A DNA stretch of 5,219 bases from an uncultured Gemella sp. GTDB taxonomy: Bacteria > Bacillota > Bacilli > Staphylococcales > Gemellaceae. Under the pieces are notes generated by a model. It saw only the letters and a program-made list of their open reading frames with translations. It had not been told where the DNA came from and searched no databases. The DNA lies in the NCBI GenBank assembly GCA_927911745.1, contig CAKMQF010000096.1, forward strand, positions 1-5,219, in the 5' to 3' direction. Of this stretch, positions 1-5,219 are shown in pieces (the first letter of the stretch is position 1; each line of letters begins with the position of its first letter). Position numbers and translations under genes: made by a program.

Positions 1-584
1 TTCCATCAACAGATACATATATAGAAAAAGATTCATCTGTGAATGATGAGATTGATAAACTACGACACAGTGCAACATCTTCATTATTCGATCGTGATGA
101 TGTTATTATCGTATCGAGTGTCAGCTGTATATATGGTCTTGGTTCACCAGAAGAATATTCATCGCTAGTTCTATCATTACGTGTTGGTGATGAAATTAAT
201 CGTAATAAAATAATGGAAAAACTAATCAGTATTCAATATATGCGAAATGATATTGAGTTTACTCGTGGTAATTTTAGAGTTCGCGGGGATGTTATTGAAA
301 TCTTCCCAGCTTCTCGTAGTGAAAACTCTGTTCGTATAGAGATGTTCGGTGATGAAATCGATCGTATTCGAGAGATTAATCCTTTAACTGGCGAAGTGCT
401 AAGTGAACTTGAACATATCGCAATATATCCTGCCAGTCACTTCGTTGCTGGTGATGAAAAAACTAAAGAAGCAATTAAGAGAATTCGAGCTGAACTAGAA
501 GAAAGATTAAAAGTTCTAAATATGGAAAATAAACTTTTAGAAGCTCAACGTCTTGAACAACGCACTAACTATGACCTTGAATGA
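1..584 (+). CDS. uvrB: UvrB, excinuclease ABC subunit B, N-terminal part (5' cut by window edge, 3' ended by frameshift)
   Basis: UvrB is the DNA-loading helicase-like subunit of nucleotide excision repair: it receives the lesion from UvrA and recruits UvrC. The reading frame is open from base 3, giving [10 protein letters not shown] before the GTG at 39, and this matches the UvrB family. The GTG is therefore internal, and the true start lies left of the window. Roughly 105 residues are missing, including the Walker A loop and the tyrosine-rich beta-hairpin. Visible family blocks are [32 protein letters not shown], the domain-2 stretch [20 protein letters not shown] followed by FGDEIDRI (UvrA-interaction region), and [14 protein letters not shown]. 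The frame ends at TGA 582-584 in the middle of a conserved block; the next residues, [15 protein letters not shown], follow in the frame one base back. One A is missing (GAA-ATG expected, GAATG seen). Identity is very sure. Whether the break is real or a sequencing error is open. Confidence 0.93.
   Translation, partial: PSTDTYIEKDSSVNDEIDKLRHSATSSLFDRDDVIIVSSVSCIYGLGSPEEYSSLVLSLRVGDEINRNKIMEKLISIQYMRNDIEFTRGNFRVRGDVIEIFPASRSENSVRIEMFGDEIDRIREINPLTGEVLSELEHIAIYPASHFVAGDEKTKEAIKRIRAELEERLKVLNMENKLLEAQRLEQRTNYDLE
579..584 (+). other. frameshift site in uvrB (one A missing)
   Basis: Conserved UvrB reads Tyr-Asp-Leu-Glu-Met-Met. Here the bases after CTT are GAATGATG where GAAATGATG is needed, so the zero frame hits TGA at 582-584. 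The heptamer before the break (C CTT GAA) is not a slippery sequence and no homopolymer run is present, which argues against programmed frameshifting. ATGA stop-start overlap could allow weak reinitiation, but that would give two separate chains. Confidence 0.85.
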
Positions 585-1678
585 TGGAAGAAATGGGATT
601 CTGTTCAGGGATAGAGAACTACTCTCTTCATCTTACACTCCGTGAGCCTGGTAGTACTCCATACACACTACTAGATTACTTCCCAGATGATTGGTTACTA
701 GTAGTGGATGAATCACACGTTACCCTTCCTCAGGTTCGTGGTATGTTCAACGGAGACAGAGCACGTAAACAAGTGCTTGTTGATTATGGATTCAGATTAC
801 CTACTGCTCTGGATAACAGACCTTTAAACTTCGAAGAATTCGAGAAAAAACTTAATCAAGCTATTTTCGTTTCAGCAACACCTGGGGACTTCGAATTAGA
901 GAAAAGTACAAAAATAACTGAACAAATTATTCGTCCTACAGGTCTACTAGATCCAATTATCGATATTCGACCTGTTAGTGACCAAGTATTCGATATTACT
1001 AAAGAAGCAGAGAAGATTATAGCTAAAGGAGAACGTGTTCTTATCACTACCTTAACGAAAAAAATGGCAGAATCTCTGACAGCTTACCTAAAAGAAAATG
1101 GATTAAAAGTAGAATACCTACACTCTGATATTAAAACATTAGAACGTACAGAGATAATTAGGAATCTTCGACTTGGTAAATTCGATATTCTTATTGGAAT
1201 TAACTTACTACGTGAAGGTCTAGATATTCCTGAAGTGTCGCTTGTGGCTATTTTGGATGCAGATAAAGAAGGATTTTTACGTGGAGATAAAGCCCTTCTT
1301 CAAACAATTGGACGTGCTGCACGTAATGCGAATGGTCGCGTAATCATGTATGCAGATAGTATTACTAGAAGTATGAGAAAAGCGATTGATGAGACAAACC
1401 GACGTCGTGAAATTCAAATGGCTTATAACGAAGAACATGGTATTACCCCACAAACTATTATTAAAGATATTCGTGATTCTATAAGCGCTAAGAAAGAAGT
1501 GGTTGATGAAGATATTGTTGAAATTGAAGAAACTGCAAATATCAATGATGATAATATCGAGGAACACTTAGCAGAATTAGAACAACAAATGTTCGCAGCT
1601 GCAGAAAAATTCGAATTCGAACAAGCTGCAAAACTTCGTGATACTATCGCAGAACTAAAAGAGAAATATAAATTATAA
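581..1678 (+). CDS. uvrB: UvrB, excinuclease ABC subunit B, C-terminal part (after frameshift)
   Basis: This is the rest of the same uvrB gene, in the -1 frame. Positions are counted from the ATG at 581. The motif II box DESH is at 43-46 and motif III SATPG near 99-102. RPTGLLDP is at 118-125, and the helicase C lobe contains TTLTKKM near 156-162. Motif [16 protein letters not shown] is at 206-220, motif [11 protein letters not shown] at 241-249, and the RRR block with HGITPQTI at 274-293. A C-terminal UVR (UvrC-binding) domain lies at about 326-361, with the core [11 protein letters not shown]. Together with the first part and the missing N-terminus this gives about 660 residues, the normal UvrB length. 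The ATG at 581 overlaps the upstream stop (ATGA), but there is no Shine-Dalgarno sequence before it. I therefore treat it as a frameshift product, not a true start. Without the Walker A lobe this part could not hydrolyse ATP alone. uvrA, often just downstream of uvrB in Bacilli, does not follow here. Confidence 0.93.
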   Translation: MMEEMGFCSGIENYSLHLTLREPGSTPYTLLDYFPDDWLLVVDESHVTLPQVRGMFNGDRARKQVLVDYGFRLPTALDNRPLNFEEFEKKLNQAIFVSATPGDFELEKSTKITEQIIRPTGLLDPIIDIRPVSDQVFDITKEAEKIIAKGERVLITTLTKKMAESLTAYLKENGLKVEYLHSDIKTLERTEIIRNLRLGKFDILIGINLLREGLDIPEVSLVAILDADKEGFLRGDKALLQTIGRAARNANGRVIMYADSITRSMRKAIDETNRRREIQMAYNEEHGITPQTIIKDIRDSISAKKEVVDEDIVEIEETANINDDNIEEHLAELEQQMFAAAEKFEFEQAAKLRDTIAELKEKYKL

Positions 1679-1680
1679 AA

Positions 1681-1704
1681 AGGGCTGACCTATTGGTCAA
1701 CCCT
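1681..1704. terminator. bidirectional intrinsic terminator between convergent genes
   Basis: The arms AGGGCTGACC (1681-1690) and GGTCAACCCT (1695-1704) enclose a TATT loop. A T run follows on the plus strand (1709-1714, after TAAA), and an A run (1677-1681) serves as the T run on the minus strand. It lies two bases after the uvrB stop. On the minus strand it includes the last stop-codon base of the convergent gene. The single imperfect pair is C/A in plus-strand RNA but G-U in minus-strand RNA, so the hairpin is complete only for the minus-strand transcript. Confidence 0.88.
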
Positions 1705-2513
1705 TAAATTTTTTCTCTTATTGCTTTTGCTTGCCTTACTACATAATAATTTTCATTATATTGTAATAATAAGTCAATGTACTTATTAGCTTCTTCTTTA
1801 TTTTCTTTTAGTAATTCATTACGAAGATAGAAATAATAATTAAATACTTTTGAACACTCTACTATATTATCATTTAATTCTACTTTAAAATTATCAGCCG
1901 GTTCTTTTAAAACTAGAACTTTATATATATTATCTAATTTATTATTATACATTTGAACAGCTTCTTGATTTTTACTAACTGTTTTCACTAATTGTTTTTT
2001 TAATTCTTCTAAATCAAATTCTTTTTCAGTAAAAATATTTAACATAAACCTAGTAAAGTGATACCATATTTCAGTTCCCCTTAAGGCACCTCTAATATAA
2101 CCTGATTGAGTAAGTTTTACTTTTGATAAATATTCTTCACTCTTATCAAAGTTACCGTAGATAAGCTCAACTAGTGCCATATAGTTATAATATGTACTAT
2201 TTCTAGTTAATTTTTTATTTTTATGTTGTTCATGCATAAAATCCATAAATTCAGCTAATTCCAAATTATTTAATAACTTTAATCCAATTACATTTTCAAT
2301 TTTATATCCTTTCATAGCAAAATAACCAACTATTATAAAGAAAAATATTGCGAATATAATAAAAGCTACTGTATCGCTATACCCTAGTTTCATTTGAGTT
2401 ATAGCTAATGCGAAAAGAAACACAATATATACAAAGATAAATTTATATACTAGATTAATTTTTCTTTTACGCAAGATTTTAAAATCATATTTATCTTCTA
2501 ATTTTTCATTCAA
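1704..2513 (-). CDS. two-helix membrane protein with TPR-like cytoplasmic domain, function unknown
   Basis: I do not recognise this 269-residue protein. The N-terminus is basic (RKRK at 15-18). Two hydrophobic helices follow at about 21-43 and 47-67, separated by a short GYSD loop. The positive-inside rule then puts both ends in the cytoplasm, with a hairpin anchor. The rest, 70-269, is charged and helical. Segments such as YYNYMALVELIYGNFDKSEEYLSKV (about 108-132) and 224-255 have the alternating small and aromatic pattern of TPR-like helix pairs. No catalytic motif is visible. The start is TTG: a good Shine-Dalgarno sequence, AGGGGGAA (minus strand, 2528-2521), lies seven bases before it, while the ATG three bases downstream is in another frame and stops at once. 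The gene is monocistronic, divergent from ddl and convergent with uvrB. A role as a membrane scaffold or in cell-envelope upkeep is only a guess from context. Confidence 0.8.
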   Translation of the reverse strand: MNEKLEDKYDFKILRKRKINLVYKFIFVYIVFLFALAITQMKLGYSDTVAFIIFAIFFFIIVGYFAMKGYKIENVIGLKLLNNLELAEFMDFMHEQHKNKKLTRNSTYYNYMALVELIYGNFDKSEEYLSKVKLTQSGYIRGALRGTEIWYHFTRFMLNIFTEKEFDLEELKKQLVKTVSKNQEAVQMYNNKLDNIYKVLVLKEPADNFKVELNDNIVECSKVFNYYFYLRNELLKENKEEANKYIDLLLQYNENYYVVRQAKAIREKI

Positions 2514-2520
2514 ACTTTAC

Positions 2521-2528
2521 TTCCCCCT
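2521..2528 (-). promoter_or_regulatory. ribosome binding site that fixes the TTG start
   Basis: AGGGGGAA on the minus strand sits seven bases before the TTG at 2513-2511. No in-frame ATG lies near it, so this site decides the start of the minus-strand membrane protein gene. Confidence 0.75.
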
Positions 2529-2555
2529 ACTAATATCATTTTTTGTACATACTCT

Positions 2556-2584
2556 ATTATAAATTTTATACTACAAAAATACAA
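2556..2584 (-). promoter_or_regulatory. sigma-A-type promoter for the minus-strand gene
   Basis: On the minus strand, TTGTAT (2584-2579) and a perfect TATAAT (2561-2556) are separated by 17 bases. Transcription would begin near 2549, leaving a leader of about 36 nt that contains the Shine-Dalgarno sequence. The -35 box matches TTGACA at four of six bases. The call rests on spacing and consensus only. Confidence 0.65.
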
Positions 2585-2653
2585 TATTAATATGCATTAA
2601 AATAATAAATTAACATTTTAAATTAGTTATAAAACTACTCTACTTTATATTTT

Positions 2654-2664
2654 TGTGGTATAAT
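2654..2664 (+). promoter_or_regulatory. extended -10 promoter for ddl-murF
   Basis: TGTGGTATAAT fits the Gram-positive extended -10 pattern TRTGnTATAAT perfectly. No good -35 hexamer lies 16-18 bases upstream (TACTCT at 17), as expected for a promoter that relies on the TG extension. The predicted start is near 2671, giving a leader of about 125 nt before the ddl ATG. The place where a -35 box should be overlaps the left arm of an inverted repeat (2634-2644). Confidence 0.7.
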
Positions 2665-2675
2665 TATATGTTGTA

Positions 2676-2698
2676 ATACTAGATTTAATATCTAGTAT
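2676..2698. repeat. perfect 9-bp inverted repeat just after the ddl promoter
   Basis: ATACTAGAT (2676-2684) and ATCTAGTAT (2690-2698) flank the loop TTAAT. The dyad lies at about +6 to +28 of the predicted ddl transcript. It could be a protein operator or a stem at the 5' end of the mRNA. No T run follows directly and the stem is AT-rich, so it is not a convincing terminator. Confidence 0.7.
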
Positions 2699-2782
2699 GT
2701 TAGTAGAGTAGTAAATTATTATCACATAATTCTATGAACTGTAACAATAATTTTTAAAATAACAATATAAAAAATTTTTTTT

Positions 2783-2788
2783 AGGAGA
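2783..2788 (+). promoter_or_regulatory. ddl ribosome binding site
   Basis: AGGAGA, seven bases before the ATG at 2796, supports this start for ddl. It is preceded by a run of A and T (2769-2782) that should keep the site unstructured. Confidence 0.8.
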
Positions 2789-2795
2789 TTTTTTT

Positions 2796-3863
2796 ATGAC
2801 AAAACAAAATATTGGAATTGTATACGGTGGTAAAAGTGCTGAACACTCAGTATCACTTTTAACAGCGAAATCAATTATTAACGCTATAGACAAAGAAAAA
2901 TACAACGTATTCCCTATCTTTATCTCATTAGAAGGTAACTGGGCACGTGGTGAAAAAATTACATCAGAAGTAACAGATCAACAGGATTTAGTTTTTTCTA
3001 ACTTTGATAATGATATCAGTGGATTATTATTCGAAGATGGACGTAAATTCGATATCGTCTTCCCAGTTCTTCATGGACCAAATGGTGAAGATGGGACAAT
3101 CCAAGGTTTACTAGAAATCATGGATATCGCATATGTTGGTAACAATGTACTTTCAAGTGCAGCCGGTATGGATAAAGTAGTTATGAAACAATTATTCGCT
3201 GCTTATGACCTTCCACAACTTCCATACATTCACTTTATCGAATATACTTGGAAAAACAAAAAAGAAGCTGTTATCGCTGAAATCAATGAAAATCTTAAAT
3301 ACCCTGTATTCGTTAAACCTGCGAACTTAGGTTCTTCAGTTGGTATTAGCCGTTGTAACGATGAAACTGAATTAGTAAAAGGTATCGAAGAAGCTCTAAA
3401 ATTCGACAAAAAAATCGTTGTTGAACAAGGTGCTGTAGGCGCTAAAGAAATCGAAGTTGCCGTTCTTGGTTACAACGAAGTTAAGACTACAGATCCAGGT
3501 GAGATCGTAAACATTTCTTCAACAGAATTCTACGATTATGAAACTAAATACACAGATGGACAATCTCGTATGGATATTCCAGCTCCAATCGATACTACTC
3601 TATATCCTAAATTCAGAGAAATGGCGGCAACTGCATTCCGTGCAATCAGCGGGTCAGGATTAGTACGCGCTGACTTCTTCTACACTAAAGAAGGAGAAAT
3701 CTTCATTAACGAAGTAAACACAATGCCTGGATTCACTCCATTCTCAATGTTCCCTTCTCTATGGGCAAATATGAATATAAGTTACTCTGAAATTATTGAA
3801 GAACTATTCGCACTAGCTGTAGAGCGTTACGAAGATCGTAAGAACTTATTAACTGAAGAATAG
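2796..3863 (+). CDS. ddl: D-alanine--D-alanine ligase
   Basis: This ATP-grasp enzyme of the cytoplasm joins two D-alanines to make the D-Ala-D-Ala that MurF adds to the peptidoglycan precursor. At 355 residues it has full family length. Visible marks are the N-terminal GGKSAEHSVS (11-20, with the substrate-binding Glu16), HGPNGEDGTIQG (93-104), FVKPANLGSSVGIS (172-185, ATP-binding lysine and serine loop), EIEVAVLG (218-225), and GSGLVRADFF (286-295, Arg291). Metal and phosphate binding is represented by INEVNTMPGFTPFSMFP (304-320). The omega-loop has EFYDYETKY (244-252), and the Lys251-Tyr252 pair fits a D-Ala-D-Ala enzyme. The VanA/VanB D-lactate type, and the Phe variant known from Leuconostoc, differ at this point. 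The start is supported by AGGAGA seven bases upstream. It is the first gene of a two-gene operon, with murF eight bases after its stop. Confidence 0.97.
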   Translation: MTKQNIGIVYGGKSAEHSVSLLTAKSIINAIDKEKYNVFPIFISLEGNWARGEKITSEVTDQQDLVFSNFDNDISGLLFEDGRKFDIVFPVLHGPNGEDGTIQGLLEIMDIAYVGNNVLSSAAGMDKVVMKQLFAAYDLPQLPYIHFIEYTWKNKKEAVIAEINENLKYPVFVKPANLGSSVGISRCNDETELVKGIEEALKFDKKIVVEQGAVGAKEIEVAVLGYNEVKTTDPGEIVNISSTEFYDYETKYTDGQSRMDIPAPIDTTLYPKFREMAATAFRAISGSGLVRADFFYTKEGEIFINEVNTMPGFTPFSMFPSLWANMNISYSEIIEELFALAVERYEDRKNLLTEE

Positions 3864-3865
3864 GA
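3862..3865 (+). promoter_or_regulatory. murF ribosome binding site overlapping the ddl stop
   Basis: AGGA uses the last two bases of the ddl TAG stop and lies six bases before the murF ATG at 3872. The layout suggests that ribosomes finishing ddl help start murF. There is no room for a promoter or terminator between the genes. Confidence 0.6.
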
Positions 3866-3871
3866 TTAACC

Positions 3872-5152
3872 ATGAAATATTTAGTTACAGATTTAGAAAA
3901 AATATTAAATGCAAAAAAAGTAAATATTACTAACAATGTAGAAATTACTGGTATCGCTATTGATAGTAGAAAAGTTAAACAAGGTGACTTATTCATTCCC
4001 TTTTTAGGTGAAAATGTCGATGGTCACAACTATATAGAAAGTGCCTTTGAAAAAGGTGCTGCAGCAAGTTTATCGTTAAAAGACGATTTTGTTTCTAATA
4101 ACAATATCATCTACGTTGATGATAGTTACGAAGCAATTCAAACTCTAGCGAAACACTATTTAGAAAGTTTAAATGCCAAAACTATCGCAATCACAGGTAG
4201 TAATGGTAAAACAACTACTAAAGATATTATCACTAGTATATTATCAACAAAATATAAAGTTCACAAAACACAAGGAAACTTTAACAACGAACTTGGTGTA
4301 CCATTAACTATTCTTGCTGCGCCTGAAGATAGCGAAATACTAGTTCTTGAAATGGGAGCTGATGGTTTTGGACAGCTTGACTTCCTATCTAAGTTAGTTG
4401 AACCTGATTATACAGTAATTACTAATATCGGTGAAAGTCATATAGAATTCTTTAAATCTCGTGAAGGAATTGCTAAGGCTAAATTCGAAATCACTAATGG
4501 TATGAAAGAAGACGGATACTTCGTCTACAATGGAGATGAAGTTCTTCTAAAAACATTAGTAGATTCTTCAGATATCAACGCAACATCATGTGGTGAGAAT
4601 AACTATAACGATATTATATTAGAAAACTACACAATTAAACGTGACAAAATTGATTTCAAACTTAATATAAGCAATGAACAATACTTCACAAAATTAAAAG
4701 GAAAACATAATCTATATAACATTATGTTCGCAACAGCAATCGCTAGTAAAATCGGATTAACTAACGAAGAAATCCGCAAAGCTATCGAAAATACTGTGGA
4801 AATCACAGGCATGCGTCTACAAAGTATTCCTTACAAAGAAGATTCACTAATAATCAACGATGCATATAATGCTAGCCCTACTTCTATGAAAGCAGGTGTT
4901 GATGTAGTAAGTAGTTACGATGACTTCGATTATAAAACACTAGTACTAGGAAGCATGTTCGAACTAGGACCTAATGAAGTTAACTATCACGGTGAAGTTG
5001 GAGAATATATCTCTGAAAACACAAACGATATCGACTTAGTAATCAGTGTTGGCGAACTAGCAGAAAACATTACTAAACAAATTAAAAATGATAAAATAAA
5101 AACACTACACTTCCCTACTACAGCAGAAGTTAGTGAATATCTAAAAAAATAA
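3872..5152 (+). CDS. murF: UDP-N-acetylmuramoyl-tripeptide--D-alanyl-D-alanine ligase, C-terminus lost by frameshift
   Basis: MurF is the cytoplasmic Mur ligase that adds D-Ala-D-Ala to UDP-MurNAc-tripeptide, the last soluble step of the pentapeptide precursor. The N-terminal substrate domain has GIAIDSRKVKQGDLFIPF (27-44). The central ATPase has the P-loop ITGSNGKTTTKD (107-118), QGNFNNELGVPLTIL (134-148), EMGADGFGQLD (160-170), NIGESHIEFF (185-194) and the lysine block AKAKFEI (201-207). Near the junction to the C-terminal domain are GKHNLYN (277-283) and NDAYNASPTSMKAG (329-342), and that domain opens with VLGSMFELG (358-366). Most relatives have Asp where Ser361 stands. The frame stops at 426 residues against the roughly 450 usual in Bacilli. 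It stops right after an A7 run and before the conserved KGSRxMK-type end, which is present downstream in other frames. The start is set by AGGA overlapping the ddl stop. Confidence 0.93.
   Translation: MKYLVTDLEKILNAKKVNITNNVEITGIAIDSRKVKQGDLFIPFLGENVDGHNYIESAFEKGAAASLSLKDDFVSNNNIIYVDDSYEAIQTLAKHYLESLNAKTIAITGSNGKTTTKDIITSILSTKYKVHKTQGNFNNELGVPLTILAAPEDSEILVLEMGADGFGQLDFLSKLVEPDYTVITNIGESHIEFFKSREGIAKAKFEITNGMKEDGYFVYNGDEVLLKTLVDSSDINATSCGENNYNDIILENYTIKRDKIDFKLNISNEQYFTKLKGKHNLYNIMFATAIASKIGLTNEEIRKAIENTVEITGMRLQSIPYKEDSLIINDAYNASPTSMKAGVDVVSSYDDFDYKTLVLGSMFELGPNEVNYHGEVGEYISENTNDIDLVISVGELAENITKQIKNDKIKTLHFPTTAEVSEYLKK
5143..5149 (+). other. A7 run at the murF frame break, in slippery A-AAA-AAA register
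   Basis: The zero-frame codons are CTA AAA AAA TAA, so the seven A's lie exactly as a -1 slippery heptamer just before the stop. A -1 step, or one more A in the DNA or RNA, gives Leu-Lys-Lys-Ile-Thr-Asp and continues into MurF-like sequence. No strong stem stands 5-9 bases downstream; the nearest, CGTCT with AGACG (5192-5196 and 5207-5211), is short and about 43 bases away. A deletion in a homopolymer is the simpler reading. Confidence 0.6.
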
Positions 5153-5219
5153 CAGACACAAAAAACGAAGTAATCTTTATTCAAAGCAAGCCGTCTATGA
5201 AGTTTAGAGACGATTATTG
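5153..5219 (+). pseudogene. murF: broken C-terminal end of murF, spread over two frames, cut by the window edge
   Basis: The -1 frame from 5152 reads TDTKNEVIFI. From 5183 the original murF frame reads KASR, from 5197 the -1 frame reads SMKF with the preceding TCT, and from 5207 the original frame reads ETII. Joined, these give a chain ending VIFI-KASR-SMKF-ETII, close to the family's VL(V/L)KGSR-S/G-MKxExIV end. It needs a missing A before 5150, an extra C at 5182, a missing T near 5194-5195 and an extra A at 5206. The net shift is zero. This density of small indels suggests low-quality sequence at the end of an assembly, or less likely true decay. Confidence 0.65.

Larger units (their letters stand above)
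2634..2712. repeat. outer 11-bp inverted repeat bracketing the ddl promoter
   Basis: ACTACTCTACT (2634-2644) is the exact reverse complement of AGTAGAGTAGT (2702-2712). The 57 bases between contain the extended -10 promoter and the inner palindrome. The left arm overlaps the -35 position and the right arm falls at about +32 to +42. The function is not known; a paired regulator site is the plainest reading. Confidence 0.6.

Noticed and set aside
39..41. GTG at 39 as the start of uvrB or of a short protein
   Set aside because: The same frame is open to base 3 and encodes conserved UvrB residues before the GTG, so the gene enters from the left edge.
575..584. Programmed -1 frameshift in uvrB
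   Set aside because: C CTT GAA is not a slippery heptamer, there is no homopolymer run, and UvrB is a single-frame gene in all families I know. A one-base deletion is enough.
581..586. Two separate genes joined by stop-start overlap (ATGA), a natural split UvrB
   Set aside because: The break falls inside a conserved block with no Shine-Dalgarno sequence before the second ATG, and neither part would be an active helicase alone.
856..1567. Minus-strand open frames inside uvrB (856-1047, 1277-1567)
   Set aside because: They have no ribosome sites, show no family resemblance, and lie opposite strongly conserved UvrB coding sequence.
1610..1621. Perfect 12-bp palindrome TTCGAATTCGAA in uvrB
   Set aside because: It encodes the conserved Phe-Glu-Phe-Glu part of the UVR domain, so codon choice explains it.
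2671..2795. T-box or known riboswitch in the ddl leader
   Set aside because: No T-box bulge sequence, specifier arrangement or antiterminator-terminator pair could be seen.
2796..3863. D-Ala-D-Lac or D-Ala-D-Ser ligase (vancomycin-resistance type)
   Set aside because: The omega-loop keeps EFYDYETKY with the Lys-Tyr pair typical of housekeeping D-Ala-D-Ala ligases, and the neighbour is murF, not vanH or vanX.
3793..5184. Minus-strand open frames opposite ddl and murF (3793-3996, 4627-4812, 4987-5184)
   Set aside because: Their hydrophobic look comes from the complement of AT-rich coding sequence, and they oppose conserved Ddl and MurF motifs.

Overview
This AT-rich window carries four housekeeping or lineage-type genes in three transcription units. 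It looks like a low-GC Gram-positive bacterium of class Bacilli. The evidence is AT-rich codon use, purine-rich Shine-Dalgarno sequences, an extended -10 promoter, and a ddl-murF pair of the kind found in staphylococci and relatives. The protein style suggests Gemella or a close relative; that is recognition from memory and was not tested by a search.

Layout. Positions 1-1678 (+) hold uvrB, the DNA-damage excision helicase. It is cut at the left edge and broken by a one-base deletion near 580-584, so it reads as two overlapping open frames. A hairpin at 1681-1704 ends uvrB and, from the other side, the convergent minus-strand gene at 1704-2513. That gene encodes an unrecognised protein with two membrane helices and a TPR-like cytoplasmic part. 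Positions 2514-2795 are a divergent control region. It holds a minus-strand -35/-10 promoter, a plus-strand extended -10 promoter, a 23-bp palindrome, an outer inverted repeat that brackets the promoter, and a roughly 125-nt leader. Positions 2796-3863 (+) are ddl (D-Ala-D-Ala ligase) and 3872-5152 (+) are murF, eight bases downstream. These act in succession: Ddl makes the dipeptide that MurF joins to UDP-MurNAc-tripeptide.

The murF frame stops early, directly after an A7 run. The last 67 bases still encode the conserved MurF C-terminus, but in pieces spread over two frames, implying four small indels within about 65 bases. The whole stretch looks either like low-quality sequence at a contig end or like a decayed gene end. 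The uvrB break is the same kind of event, a single missing A.

I found no mobile element, CRISPR array, RNA gene or obvious new multi-gene system. The points most worth checking are the two frame breaks, the nested dyads around the ddl promoter, and the unrecognised membrane protein.
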